Assembly: GCA_030690365.1 (NCBI GenBank)
Contig: JAUYGX010000023.1
Coordinates: forward strand, 62,001 to 126,000
Length of the DNA: 64,000 bases
DNA from: Bacteroidales bacterium
GTDB lineage: Bacteria > Bacteroidota > Bacteroidia > Bacteroidales > F082
Direction: 5' to 3'
In this document: positions 1 through 9,267 of the stretch, piece after piece
Layout: every line of letters begins with the position of its first letter
Numbering within the stretch: the stretch's first letter is position 1
Program-made: the position numbers and the translations under genes
The notes under the pieces: generated by a model
Told to the model about the DNA's origin: nothing
Databases searched by the model: none
Seen by the model: the letters and a program-made list of their open reading frames with translations, nothing else

Positions 1-1008
1 TACTTTTGGAAAACAACTGATTCCTTTTGAGTTGATGGTTGGATAAATCACCGACATAAAAAGCCCCGATAATGGCAAAAGTACTACCCTGACAGAGGCA
101 TCAGTAAACACGCTGATACTAAAACACAAGAATATCAACAAGCTGAAAACGGCCAGTACACCAGCCCAGTTAAAACGCTGCATCATCCATGCACCCAGAA
201 AACGTCCTCCGGCACGGAGAATAAAAAATATAGGCAGTGCATAAGTTGCCATTAATAAGAATGGGCCATCGTAACCAAAAATCAGCGTTGGCATCCATAC
301 ATAAATGGCAGCTTCCACCGACACATATAAAAAGGCCGCCAAAGAAAAGCCCAACGCAAATGGATCTTTAATCATGGTAAAAGTCCGTTTCAGATTAATG
401 GGCTCTTCTGACGTTTTAATGGTTTTCGGGTAACGGGCAAACATGGCCATTACGATCAACACAACCGACATGGTGGCGGCCACCACATACAAATATTGCC
501 ACTCCACCCCTTTCGATAAAAAGTAGGTAACAATAAACGGCCCGATAATGGCGCCCACTCCAAAAAAACCTTCCACATTGTTCATGGTTGAGGTATGCTC
601 TTTGGTAGATCTGGAAATATCACCAATCAACGACAAAGCACCCGTTTTAAATATACCGATGGCAACGCCCGAAATCATCAACAGGGTCAGGAAAAACCCA
701 AACGATTTCCCTACCAGAAACATATAAGAACTAAGTACAAACAGCATCAGTCCTATGATAATGGTTGCCTTTCTGCCTAATTTATCTGCCAGGAACCCCA
801 ATGAGATACCCGCTATGGCAATGGCAATCATGGGGCCATAATGCAACAGGCCTGCTGCGGTCATGCTCAAGTTAAACTGCTTCATCACCTCAGGTATGAT
901 CACTCCTACCGCATCGGTAGTCATGGCAAACATCAGGAACATCATGTAGGTGAGCCATTTAATAACAACTAAACCATTTTGCCTTGTGGGCTTTGCGTTT
1001 TTTAACAT
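1..1008 (-). CDS. MFS sugar permease, C-terminus cut by window edge
   Basis: This would be an inner-membrane transporter of the major facilitator superfamily. The frame is open from an ATG at 1008 to the window edge, giving 336 codons, so roughly the last 60 to 100 residues are missing. The protein is almost entirely hydrophobic helices. After the second helix comes a loop with GFLADKLGRK, which matches the loop 2-3 signature GxxxDrxGRR of the superfamily. The start lies 26 bp downstream of the sucrose phosphorylase stop on the same strand, so the two are very likely co-transcribed. Sucrose is the inferred substrate from this context only; the sequence does not prove it. Confidence 0.85.
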   Translation of the reverse strand, partial: MLKNAKPTRQNGLVVIKWLTYMMFLMFAMTTDAVGVIIPEVMKQFNLSMTAAGLLHYGPMIAIAIAGISLGFLADKLGRKATIIIGLMLFVLSSYMFLVGKSFGFFLTLLMISGVAIGIFKTGALSLIGDISRSTKEHTSTMNNVEGFFGVGAIIGPFIVTYFLSKGVEWQYLYVVAATMSVVLIVMAMFARYPKTIKTSEEPINLKRTFTMIKDPFALGFSLAAFLYVSVEAAIYVWMPTLIFGYDGPFLLMATYALPIFFILRAGGRFLGAWMMQRFNWAGVLAVFSLLIFLCFSISVFTDASVRVVLLPLSGLFMSVIYPTINSKGISCFPKV

Positions 1009-1034
1009 CCGGGTAAGATTATAATTTTGTAAAA

Positions 1035-2498
1035 CTAAAAGACTTTCATTAATATTTGTCCGCTCTCATCTGTATGAACTATGTTGAAACGGCCTGTTTT
1101 GAAATCGGCAGACAGTGTGGCTTTTGCGTTTATATGATACCATGAAACTATCAAAGTATGAGCGTCGGAAGGATGGATAACCATGTTTCCATTAAAAGCC
1201 GGATGCAAGTTTCTAAAGAGGATCAATTCCTTCAACCTCACCACCACAGTTTTTTGAAGAGCTTGATTCAGCTCTTCTCTGGTATAATAATGCCGGTTTA
1301 TATCGCGACCTATATTGGTTTTTGCCAAAAGATCCATGTCATTTTCTCCAGCCAACAGTCCAACATAATAAATTTGTGGGATACCGGGAGCGAAAAACTG
1401 AATGGCACGGGCCAGGAGATAATGCTGATCGTTTCGTCCCAGGGCATCGTAGTACGTAGTATTCACCTGATACAAATCCAGATTGGAAGCGGCAGCTCCT
1501 GTTGCTTTTTCGCTTTGTCCTCGGGTATTGATATGAATTTGTTCAACAATCCGATCCAGCCTTTCGCCTTCTATCAATCCTGCATTTTCACCATCTCTGG
1601 CCACATCCACTATGCCAATGCCATCGTGGGTATCCAATACTGTGAAGGCGTTGCGGGGACCTATTTCGAGCCATCTTTTTAAGTTTGCTGCCTCCTGGTT
1701 GAAAATGCTGTCGAGCACCAACACAGGGAGTGCGAAATCATAAATATAGTCCACTTTCTTAGCTATCTCGATCTGGGTTTTGTAATGGGAATGAATCTCG
1801 ACCAGGACTTCAATTCCTCTATTACGTGCTTTTTCGGTAAGTTGATCAATAAAATCAAAGGTTTCAGGTATCATGAAACAAGACGTTCCTTTTCTTTTAA
1901 TGGCATATCCCGCTGCATCCAGCCTGATCATTTTAATGCCGACACGCTGAAAGGTTGACAGGATTTCTTCCAGATAGCCTACTCCTTCACTGCTATTTAC
2001 ATCAATGTCGATTTGATTTCCTGTAAAGGTCGTCCAGATCAATTTTGAAAACCCATCATCAAACTTAAAAGCGGTAAAAGGCAATCCGGGCCGGGGACGG
2101 TATATGCTTAGCAATTCTTTTTCTGTTGCCCCTTCGGGAAAAACCTTGTCATAGCTCAGGAATAAATTCGCATATTCTGATTTTTCTCCTTTTTGCAAAT
2201 AGTCTTTAAATCGTTTCGATTTAGCCGAAACATGGTTTACAATCAAATCGGCAATAATTTCCACTTGTTGGCCCAATTCAACCATATCCGACCAGTTGCC
2301 CAACCTGGGATCGATGGACAGGTGGTCGATGGGATCGAAACCTGCATCTTCACCATCGATGGGAAAAAAAAACGGTAATATATGAATTCCTCCAAAAAGA
2401 CCTTTTAACTCACCCCCCATAAGAGCGTTTAGTTCAGTCATGTTGTTGCAGCCAAGTCGATCTACATAGGTGATTAATTGTGCTTTATTGTCCATCAT
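1035..2498 (-). CDS. sucP: Sucrose phosphorylase (GH13)
   Basis: The protein converts sucrose plus phosphate to glucose 1-phosphate and fructose in the cytoplasm. The 487-residue length fits the family. The N-terminus (KAQLITYVDRLG) and the block RPRPGLPFT are those of bifidobacterial-type sucrose phosphorylases. The GH13 catalytic triad is visible: nucleophile D194 in IRLDA, acid/base E234 in VEIHS, and D292 in LDTHDGIG. The NLDLYQVN and PQIYYVG blocks further support phosphorylase over amylase. Two adjacent ATG codons start the frame. It sits between a TonB receptor and an MFS permease, suggesting uptake followed by phosphorolysis. Sucrose 6-phosphate phosphorylase is the main alternative. 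Confidence 0.93.
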   Translation of the reverse strand: MMDNKAQLITYVDRLGCNNMTELNALMGGELKGLFGGIHILPFFFPIDGEDAGFDPIDHLSIDPRLGNWSDMVELGQQVEIIADLIVNHVSAKSKRFKDYLQKGEKSEYANLFLSYDKVFPEGATEKELLSIYRPRPGLPFTAFKFDDGFSKLIWTTFTGNQIDIDVNSSEGVGYLEEILSTFQRVGIKMIRLDAAGYAIKRKGTSCFMIPETFDFIDQLTEKARNRGIEVLVEIHSHYKTQIEIAKKVDYIYDFALPVLVLDSIFNQEAANLKRWLEIGPRNAFTVLDTHDGIGIVDVARDGENAGLIEGERLDRIVEQIHINTRGQSEKATGAAASNLDLYQVNTTYYDALGRNDQHYLLARAIQFFAPGIPQIYYVGLLAGENDMDLLAKTNIGRDINRHYYTREELNQALQKTVVVRLKELILFRNLHPAFNGNMVIHPSDAHTLIVSWYHINAKATLSADFKTGRFNIVHTDESGQILMKVF

Positions 2499-2602
2499 TA
2501 TGTATTAGAGGGTAGTTATAAAACGGGGTATTTCCATCATGGAAATCTTTGATGGAAACACTCCCGTTGTTTTTATTTAATATTCAATAAGCGTCAGTTG
2601 GA

Positions 2603-5281
2603 TTAAAACGTGTAGGTTAAGGTAGCTGTTGAGGCACGTCCGGTGATGGGGCGGGCCCTCATATAGTTGATACTGTTATCGGTAAAAGGATCACCTTCCA
2701 TCTCTGTAAATCCCAGGGTATTGGTCAGGTTATTCGAGTTCAGCATGATATCCAGGCCTTTTGTAATATTATAACTCACGAAAGCATTTACATAAACATA
2801 TCCGGGCAGTACTACCTTGTTATCGTCCTGGGCATACACTTTAGTAGTTCCAATCAGGCTAAAGCCGATATTGGCTTTTCCTTTGTAAAAATTGTACGAA
2901 GGATTGATGTTATACATTAACGCAGGCACTCTTCGGGGTACATTGCCTTCTTCATCAGTATTAAGGCTCTTTGAAATTTCAGCTTTTGTATAGGTAGCCC
3001 CGGCAGCCACATAAAACTTTGAAACAGTTGCTACAGCATCTACTTCAACACCATAAGTGTTATAGTCTTTGTTCAGGATTCTACCAAACTCTTCGTTTTG
3101 TTCAGATATTTTATCGAAAAAAGCTGTAGCGGTAAACCCAACTTTTGGAGATTTAAATTTAAACCCCAGTTCGGACTGGTTAATTTGGTCGGCGCTCAGG
3201 CCACTTACGGTATTACCATCGGCATTGATAAATGTGGAATACAACAACCTGTCGGCGTTGGCTCTTCCACCCTGGCTGTATCTGGCATAAACCGCTTTGG
3301 TTTCATCCAAAAGGTAATTGGCACCTACGGAGTACGAAACGTAACCAAAATCATAGTTAACAATATTTGGCTTTGCATTGTCAAGCAATGTCACACTTTC
3401 CTCGGTGGGAGAAATTGTTCCATTTTCATCTACATCTACCGGTGCCTGATAGTTACTTAAATAATAACCGTTGGCATTACCCATGTCGTAGCGAAGGCTG
3501 GCATCCATGCTAAACTGAGAGGTTAGTTCCACTTCTACATTGGCGTAAGGTGCATCAATGGTATAAGCCATATCGTATCCACGCGTACAGCAGTTGCCCC
3601 ACATTGGCACTCCATGAGCTACAAGGCCATTGTCTGTGTAAAACGAGCTGTCGGCATTTTGAACATTCATTAACCTGGGTCCGTTATCTCCGTTTACATC
3701 AGTTAAATAAGTTTGCCACAACCAACTCATGGCAATCTTTTGATAGGCATTGTAATAGCCAACGGTTAGTTTGGCTTTTCCCAAATCTTTCGTCAAAAAC
3801 AGGTCGTTTGTGAAATTGTTCAGGTTGTTCATATCCACATCAAAGGTAATCACCTGCATGGCCAAACCATTTCCATTCAGGTTTTGAATTTGGGAAGCCG
3901 TTAAAGGCACACCAGCATTTTCACCATTGGCATAGCTCATTGAATAATTATCTCCAGCCAGACTTTTTGCAATGTCATCAGCTGTTGCTATCTGAGCAGG
4001 GAAGGGGGAGTTGAATGTGCCACTTGTGAAGGCCATTCTGGATTTATCCTTCACCCTCCATCCATTTCCCATATCGAAATCAAACTCAGCACCTATGGCA
4101 AGTACTTTGGGATGCATTCCATCAGAGATATTGCTGGTTCTTCTGTTACCATTTTGATCAACCCCGTGAAGCAATAAAAACCCCGGGCTTTGCAAAGTAT
4201 TGTTTGTTAAGTCGTAGCCTTCGATTGATTCGTAGGTTGGATTATCCGCAGTACCCGTAGCTTTTACAGGCATGGGCATATAACTAATCGCTTTATCGTT
4301 CAGGTATTTAAGATATATTCTGGCATATCCGTTTTCAAATTGCTTGGTTATATTGGCTTTAATCTGGCCACCATAATTGGCTGTAAAGCCCGGATTGCGG
4401 GGACCCTGGCCTGACCTGAAAAATCCGCCCACATTATACCTGAAACCGTTTCCAAGTGAACCACCAAAATCAAAATCAGTACGGAGTGTGCGGTAGTCGA
4501 GACCAAAAGTAGTAGCTATAACACCACCTTCCTGCACACCCGTTTTACTGATAAAATTAATAATACCGGCAGGAGAGTTACTGGCCAGTGTAGAGGCCGA
4601 ACCACCTTTAAGGGCTTCGATCCTGTTCACGGTTTTATCGTAGCGGAGGAAAATGTCGGAATTACCAAACGAAATATCACCAAACTGCAATATTGGAAGT
4701 CCGTCTTCTTGTAACAACAAAAACTTTGATCCTCCGGAGGCCACCGGAACTCCACGCACCGAAATATTGGCGTTGCCTTCGCCACCTGACGACTCCACAT
4801 GAATACCAGGAATGGCTTTGAAGATTTCGGCTGTGGTTTGAGCACCGAGCTCATTTAAAAACTTAGGCTTGAGCGAAGTGAGGGCATCAGCAGAACGCAA
4901 TGCTGATTTTTCGTTTACCAAACCGGTAACTACCACTTCGTCGAGTCCCATCAGGTCGGCATCAAGTTCAAAATTTAATGTAATTTCCTCTCCTGAATGA
5001 ATAGTAACCTCAACACTTTTAGGCGAGTAGCCAACGAAAGAGGCTTTGAGCCGAAAAGTGCCTTCGTTCAAATCTGTTAAAACATAGTTACCATCCATGT
5101 CGGTTATGGCACCGGTAAGCGTACCCTCAATTAAAAGTGTGGCTCCAACGAGTGTTTCATGGGACCGGGCATCGGTTACGGTTCCTTTGATTGTGCCTGA
5201 TTGGGCAAATGAAGACTGAAAACTCAACAGCCCTGCTGCCATCAGTAGAATCACTAAAAGTGTAAATTTTCGCATAGTCAT
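2603..5281 (-). CDS. TonB-dependent receptor with carboxypeptidase-like N-terminal domain
   Basis: This is an outer-membrane receptor for energised uptake. A signal peptide (about residues 1-27, ending SSFAQ) is followed by a CarboxypepD_reg-like beta domain (about 28-115, beginning GTIKGTVTDA), a plug domain (about 115-245) and a beta barrel ending in the C-terminal aromatic TLTYTF. At 892 residues it has the usual size. No SusD-like lipoprotein follows it; sucrose phosphorylase is next, 104 bp downstream. An inferred role is import of sucrose or a sucrose-containing oligosaccharide. ATG codons at 5281 and 5275 are both possible starts. Confidence 0.9.
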   Translation of the reverse strand: MTMRKFTLLVILLMAAGLLSFQSSFAQSGTIKGTVTDARSHETLVGATLLIEGTLTGAITDMDGNYVLTDLNEGTFRLKASFVGYSPKSVEVTIHSGEEITLNFELDADLMGLDEVVVTGLVNEKSALRSADALTSLKPKFLNELGAQTTAEIFKAIPGIHVESSGGEGNANISVRGVPVASGGSKFLLLQEDGLPILQFGDISFGNSDIFLRYDKTVNRIEALKGGSASTLASNSPAGIINFISKTGVQEGGVIATTFGLDYRTLRTDFDFGGSLGNGFRYNVGGFFRSGQGPRNPGFTANYGGQIKANITKQFENGYARIYLKYLNDKAISYMPMPVKATGTADNPTYESIEGYDLTNNTLQSPGFLLLHGVDQNGNRRTSNISDGMHPKVLAIGAEFDFDMGNGWRVKDKSRMAFTSGTFNSPFPAQIATADDIAKSLAGDNYSMSYANGENAGVPLTASQIQNLNGNGLAMQVITFDVDMNNLNNFTNDLFLTKDLGKAKLTVGYYNAYQKIAMSWLWQTYLTDVNGDNGPRLMNVQNADSSFYTDNGLVAHGVPMWGNCCTRGYDMAYTIDAPYANVEVELTSQFSMDASLRYDMGNANGYYLSNYQAPVDVDENGTISPTEESVTLLDNAKPNIVNYDFGYVSYSVGANYLLDETKAVYARYSQGGRANADRLLYSTFINADGNTVSGLSADQINQSELGFKFKSPKVGFTATAFFDKISEQNEEFGRILNKDYNTYGVEVDAVATVSKFYVAAGATYTKAEISKSLNTDEEGNVPRRVPALMYNINPSYNFYKGKANIGFSLIGTTKVYAQDDNKVVLPGYVYVNAFVSYNITKGLDIMLNSNNLTNTLGFTEMEGDPFTDNSINYMRARPITGRASTATLTYTF

Positions 5282-5327
5282 ATTCTATTAGTAATTGGTT
5301 AAAAATATGTTAAATAAATTTGCTCAA

Positions 5328-5335
5328 CAAAAATA
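5328..5335 (-). promoter_or_regulatory. -7 promoter box of the receptor operon
   Basis: Read on the minus strand this is TATTTTTG, a full match to the Bacteroidota -7 consensus TAnnTTTG, 47 bp before the receptor start. A TTTG lies only 15 bp further upstream, which is short of the usual 17-20, so the -33 element is weak. A weak -33 would fit a promoter needing an activator. Confidence 0.45.
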
Positions 5336-5387
5336 GATGCGAAATCAAGTCAAAAAAGGGAGCTTTCAGGCACTTTTACCCGCACAG

Positions 5388-5417
5388 GTTAACGCACACG
5401 TTAACGCACATGTTAAT
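5388..5417. promoter_or_regulatory. Tandem GTTAAC boxes, 12-bp period (candidate operator)
   Basis: GTTAAC occurs at 5388-5393 and 5400-5405, and GTTAAT at 5412-5417, each exactly 12 bp apart. The first two boxes also form a perfect inverted repeat, GTTAACG and CGTTAAC around CACA. The array lies about 50-80 bp upstream of the receptor -7 box, a position that suits an activator. The regulator is unknown and no regulator gene is adjacent inside the window. Confidence 0.5.
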
Positions 5418-5628
5418 TGTTGAAAACTATTACGCTTTTGTTGATATCTTAAAGCAAAAACACTTGGAAACTGAAGTATTACACTCGTTTGCAATACAGA
5501 AATTGAAGTCATAACCTGTACAGAAACATCAGGTCGTTCTTTATTTGGCAGCCAATGACAGATTTATTACTTTTGATTCAAATAAACCGAATTTCGCCAG
5601 GTGATAATACAAAAATCAATTCTGGTTG

Positions 5629-5645
5629 GCCCTTTCACAAAGGGC
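5629..5645 (+). terminator. Short hairpin, possible terminator
   Basis: GCCCTTT and AAAGGGC pair perfectly over a three-base loop, followed by only three T residues on the plus strand. The intergenic stretch 5282-5824 otherwise holds the receptor promoter region and the orphan promoter at 5679. The short T tract makes terminator function uncertain. Confidence 0.25.
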
Positions 5646-5678
5646 TTTCATTATATTGACCACCTCATTGTCAATTGT

Positions 5679-5708
5679 TTTGATCAGCCGCCCGGGTTTG
5701 TATTTTTG
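5679..5708 (+). promoter_or_regulatory. Orphan Bacteroidota-type promoter
   Basis: TTTG at 5679-5682 is followed after 18 bp by TATTTTTG at 5701-5708, a near-ideal -33/-7 pair. It points rightward, but the next gene at 5825 lies on the opposite strand. The transcript would be a short RNA or run antisense into the GtrA-like gene. No convincing coding sequence starts downstream. Confidence 0.4.
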
Positions 5709-5824
5709 CGAGTTCGGAAACAACGGTGGCCAAAGAAAGCTGGTAGTAACGGTTTACGAATAATAGAGCAACGAAAATGCCTCCTTATTGCAATGCGGAC
5801 AATGAATATCCAACTAACTAGAAA

Positions 5825-6244
5825 TCAAGAAAACAATCCAATAAAATTAGGATTAAAGGTGATAAACAAATTGGCAAAGAAGTTCCAAACTGTCACCACT
5901 GCAATGGCAAACACCTTAGCTACATAAAAGTTCATCTTGAATTTAGTTACCAGAAACCACAATATCAGGGTATTAACACCCAGTCCAATCAGCGCAATTA
6001 GGATAAATTGTGAATATTCCATCATCATTTCCGGGTTGCGACTTTCGAAGGTCCACACCCGATTTAGGAAGTAGTTGGAGGTAGCCGCAGAGATAAAACC
6101 TATGGCGTTGGCCAGATATTTGGGGATTCTGAGTTTTTCCTTGGTCAGGAAAGTGATACCAAAATCAACAAACAAGCCCGAAAACCCGACGACACCAAAC
6201 TTTATAAATTTTTGTACCAGCTCAGGGCTGAAAAATTCGGACAT
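5825..6244 (-). CDS. GtrA-like membrane protein
   Basis: The 139-residue protein has four predicted membrane helices and the GtrA/DPMS pattern: FIKFGVVGFSG in helix one, then a helix with SNYFLNRVWTF, and two C-terminal helices ending NFFANLFITF. Family members are linked to moving or flipping polyprenyl-linked sugars during glycan assembly; the precise role here is unknown. It lies 24 bp downstream of the M28 peptidase gene on the same strand, so co-transcription is possible although no functional link is obvious. Confidence 0.85.
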   Translation of the reverse strand: MSEFFSPELVQKFIKFGVVGFSGLFVDFGITFLTKEKLRIPKYLANAIGFISAATSNYFLNRVWTFESRNPEMMMEYSQFILIALIGLGVNTLILWFLVTKFKMNFYVAKVFAIAVVTVWNFFANLFITFNPNFIGLFS

Positions 6245-6268
6245 GCCAATTAATTAAAAGTTAAACCC

Positions 6269-8062
6269 TTATAAAGCAACTATCAACACCTGTTTTTGGC
6301 CTTCCCTGACGATATCCACGGTAATGCGTTGCCCGGGTTTCAGTTTTTTAAGTCTGGCCATATAATCATAAATGTTGGTTACTTCCATCCCATCTAAAGC
6401 GGTAATCCGATCGCCCTTCTTTAGGCCCGCTGCGGAAGCCGGGCCACCGGCCGTAACGCCTCCTACACCCAGCCCGTTATTTTCTGTATTGGTAAAATCG
6501 GGCATAATGCCCAACTTCACTTTCAAGGTGCGGCTGTTGCGACCCTCTTGTTTTGGAGCGGAAGTTTCCTGGTAAACCAGAGCATCAGTCCTGTTGACCA
6601 ATTCAAATATCAATGGGACTGCAAAATCAAGAATGGTCTGCTCACCCTCAAAATTCAATTTATCTGCGTCGTCAAAAGGGGTGTGGTAATCCTGGTGGGC
6701 CCCGGTAAAGAAAAACAAAACCGGCACACCGGCACCATAAAAACTGGCGTGATCCGAGGAACCATAGCCTTCGGGTGCATGGTTAAAAGCCATGGGAATT
6801 CCTTCTTCCCACTTTTTTAGTAAATCTTCGGTTTCAACAGCCGTACCTGTCCCCCCAATCATCAGGGAAGGTTTTTCAGCATTTAACCTGCCAATCATAT
6901 CGAAATTAAACATCATTTTTATTTGTTTTATCCGCATCAACGGGTTGGAAGCAAAAAACTGCGAACCCAACAATCCCATTTCCTCGGCCCCAAAAGCCAT
7001 GAAAACAACACTGCGTTTAAATTGGTTTTTCTGCGACGACATCATTTGAGCCAATTCAAGCACGGCGGCCACACCAGAAGCATTGTCGTCGGCACCATTG
7101 TGAATGGCAATGGTGTCGGGCATACGCGAACCAGAACCGTCTCCACCAAAACCAAGATGATCGTAATGACCTCCAATAACGATATACTCATTTTTCAAAA
7201 TAGAATCCGAACCCGGAAGCATGGCCACCACATTGCAGGTTTTAACGTCGACCCGTTTGAGATCGGTGGTGGCAGTTACGTTTTTATCCAACCGGAGATG
7301 GATGGGATTCATCGTTGCCCTGATGCTGTCTTCCAGTTTGGTGATGGTGAGGTGTTGGTCTTCCAACAATTTATCAGCCAACGATTTACTGATGTTGACA
7401 GCCATGATTCCTGCACCGGCAGTTACACGGTTAAAAGTTTGCGACATCAATTTGTCGCCGCTGCCGTATTGTGGTCCATTTACAAATAAAATTCCAGCCG
7501 CATGGTGGTCTTTTGCGGTAAGGGCTTTGTCGCGGTCGCTGCCAAAGTTAGCAAAGGTGCTTTGTTCGTTATCGGGTTCCGGGTCTCCACGCAGTACAAG
7601 CACCCATTTTCCGGTTACATCCAGTCCATCGTAGTCGTTCCATTTCAGAGAATCCTGATCTATTTCCAATCCAAAACCAACAAAAACAACCGGAGCGTCG
7701 AGGGTTCCGTTCGAGGTAAATGGCATCAACTGAAAAGTGCTATCAAAAATACCGGAGGTTTCACCTACCGAAAAGGCGTTTGCCGATCCCGGTTCTACAC
7801 TCACAGTCACATCAAAGTATTGAAATCCATTGTCTCCAAGCAATTGTAAGCCATCCTCCACAAATTGATTGCGAATGTAATCAGCAGCCACTTTTGCCTC
7901 TGGAGTGCCTGGTTTTCTTCCCTTTAACGAATCGGACGCCAGAAAGTAAATATGTTGTTTTAAATCGGCTACGGTAATATCGGGGGAAGTTTGTGCCTTC
8001 ATCGCGGGTTGCAGGACAACCAACAGCAGGGCTATTAATAATAATTTGAGTTGTTTCTTCAT
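6269..8062 (-). CDS. Secreted M28 family zinc peptidase with PA and PDZ domains
   Basis: This is an exported aminopeptidase-type metallopeptidase. I use the ATG at 8062 because it opens directly into a signal peptide (KKQLKLLLIALLLVV, cleavage after KAQ); the upstream extension is not signal-like. In that numbering a PA insert covers about 115-215. The M28 di-zinc ligands are visible as H299 (GGHYDH), D325 (GADDNASG), E360/E361 (GAEEMG), D388 (NFDMIG) and H460 (DYHTPFDD). A PDZ domain (about 525-595, beginning LGVGGVTAGGPA) closes the protein. Substrate specificity cannot be read from the sequence. Confidence 0.92.
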   Translation of the reverse strand: MKKQLKLLLIALLLVVLQPAMKAQTSPDITVADLKQHIYFLASDSLKGRKPGTPEAKVAADYIRNQFVEDGLQLLGDNGFQYFDVTVSVEPGSANAFSVGETSGIFDSTFQLMPFTSNGTLDAPVVFVGFGLEIDQDSLKWNDYDGLDVTGKWVLVLRGDPEPDNEQSTFANFGSDRDKALTAKDHHAAGILFVNGPQYGSGDKLMSQTFNRVTAGAGIMAVNISKSLADKLLEDQHLTITKLEDSIRATMNPIHLRLDKNVTATTDLKRVDVKTCNVVAMLPGSDSILKNEYIVIGGHYDHLGFGGDGSGSRMPDTIAIHNGADDNASGVAAVLELAQMMSSQKNQFKRSVVFMAFGAEEMGLLGSQFFASNPLMRIKQIKMMFNFDMIGRLNAEKPSLMIGGTGTAVETEDLLKKWEEGIPMAFNHAPEGYGSSDHASFYGAGVPVLFFFTGAHQDYHTPFDDADKLNFEGEQTILDFAVPLIFELVNRTDALVYQETSAPKQEGRNSRTLKVKLGIMPDFTNTENNGLGVGGVTAGGPASAAGLKKGDRITALDGMEVTNIYDYMARLKKLKPGQRITVDIVREGQKQVLIVAL

Positions 8063-8165
8063 GATAATGTAAAATAATTCCGTAGGCAAAGGTAATATTT
8101 TAGCCAAATGAATGTGGCATGAAAGACATCATAGCACGGCTCACTGTTTTGCAGCAATCACATGG

Positions 8166-9248
8166 CTATTTGGGTGCTTTTTTAAGCAGATAGAGCCCGA
8201 TAAAAAGGAAGATTATATTTGGAATCCAGGAGGCAATGGCAGGCGAAAGATTGCCAAACGCAGAAAACACGGTACTTACCTGCATGAGCAGGATGTACGA
8301 AAACGTTAGCGCAATACCCGCCCCCAGATGCATGCCAATTCCTCCCCTCACCTTACGGCTCGAAAGCGCCACACCGATAATGGTCAATATAATAATGGCA
8401 ACCGGACCTGCCAGTCGTTTGTGCTTTTCTATCTCGAAATTCTTGTAACCAATGGATCCTTTTTCCTTTTCGGAAGCAATAAAAGCATTCAATTCGTACA
8501 GGTTCATTTCCTCGTACACCTCTTTAACCTTATATAAATCAGCAGGTTTCAAAGCCAGGGCAGTATCCATTAGGGTACCTTTTACAATATGCTGATTCCC
8601 GGCCGAATCAATTGTTCTGATGAAATAATCTTTGAGAGTCCATTTACCATTCACTGTGTCGAGGACGATTTTATCTGACATCAATTTATACACTAACTGT
8701 TGCTTGTCGAATTTTTCGAGCGAGAATTTATAACCGGTTAACAGGCTGCGGTTGTAGGTTTCGACGTAAGCAAAAGTGTTGGGTTCAATCTGTAGGTGCA
8801 GGTTCCTGCTCTGATCGCGCACCAGTTCTTCCATGTAAGTATTTTTAAATACCCTTCTGGTTTGGTTCGTTTTAGGGATAAGAAAATTACCCAGATAAAA
8901 CGAAAATATCGCCAATACAAATGCCGACAACAAATAAGGATAAAGCAAACGCCTAAAACTGACTCCACTGCTCAGAATGGCAATAATTTCTGTATCTCCT
9001 GCCATCTTTGATGTAAAAAAAATGACCGAAATAAAGGTGAACAGGTAGATAAACAGATTGATGAAATAGGGAATAAAATTGAAATAATAATCTATTAAAA
9101 TGGCTTTTAAAGGAGCTTCATTTTTAATAAAACTATCGATGTTTTCGCTTACGTCGAAAATAATAACAATGAGAATCAGCAAAGAGATGGCATAGAAGAA
9201 GGTCCCCATGAACTTTTTGATGATGTACCTGTCGATAATTTTAAGCAT
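8166..9248 (-). CDS. LptF/LptG family lipopolysaccharide export permease
   Basis: The protein belongs to the YjgP/YjgQ family, the permease half of the Lpt machine that extracts lipopolysaccharide from the inner membrane. It has 360 residues. Three helices at the N-terminus (MLKIIDRYIIKKFMGTF is the typical opening) are followed by a periplasmic beta domain from about 130 to 255 and three C-terminal helices beginning near KHKRLAGPVAIIILT. It starts 19 bp downstream of tgt on the same strand, a gene pair I recall as common in Bacteroidota. LptF and LptG cannot be told apart here. Confidence 0.88.
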   Translation of the reverse strand: MLKIIDRYIIKKFMGTFFYAISLLILIVIIFDVSENIDSFIKNEAPLKAILIDYYFNFIPYFINLFIYLFTFISVIFFTSKMAGDTEIIAILSSGVSFRRLLYPYLLSAFVLAIFSFYLGNFLIPKTNQTRRVFKNTYMEELVRDQSRNLHLQIEPNTFAYVETYNRSLLTGYKFSLEKFDKQQLVYKLMSDKIVLDTVNGKWTLKDYFIRTIDSAGNQHIVKGTLMDTALALKPADLYKVKEVYEEMNLYELNAFIASEKEKGSIGYKNFEIEKHKRLAGPVAIIILTIIGVALSSRKVRGGIGMHLGAGIALTFSYILLMQVSTVFSAFGNLSPAIASWIPNIIFLFIGLYLLKKAPK

Positions 9249-9267
9249 CCTGTTTAAATTCAGTTTA

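Noticed and set aside
5320-5514. Open frame upstream of the receptor gene
   Set aside because: It runs through the GTTAAC array and gives a low-complexity peptide with no family resemblance; the stretch is better read as promoter.
5601-5927. 108-residue plus-strand open frame
   Set aside because: It overlaps the well-supported GtrA-like gene on the other strand and lacks recognisable motifs.
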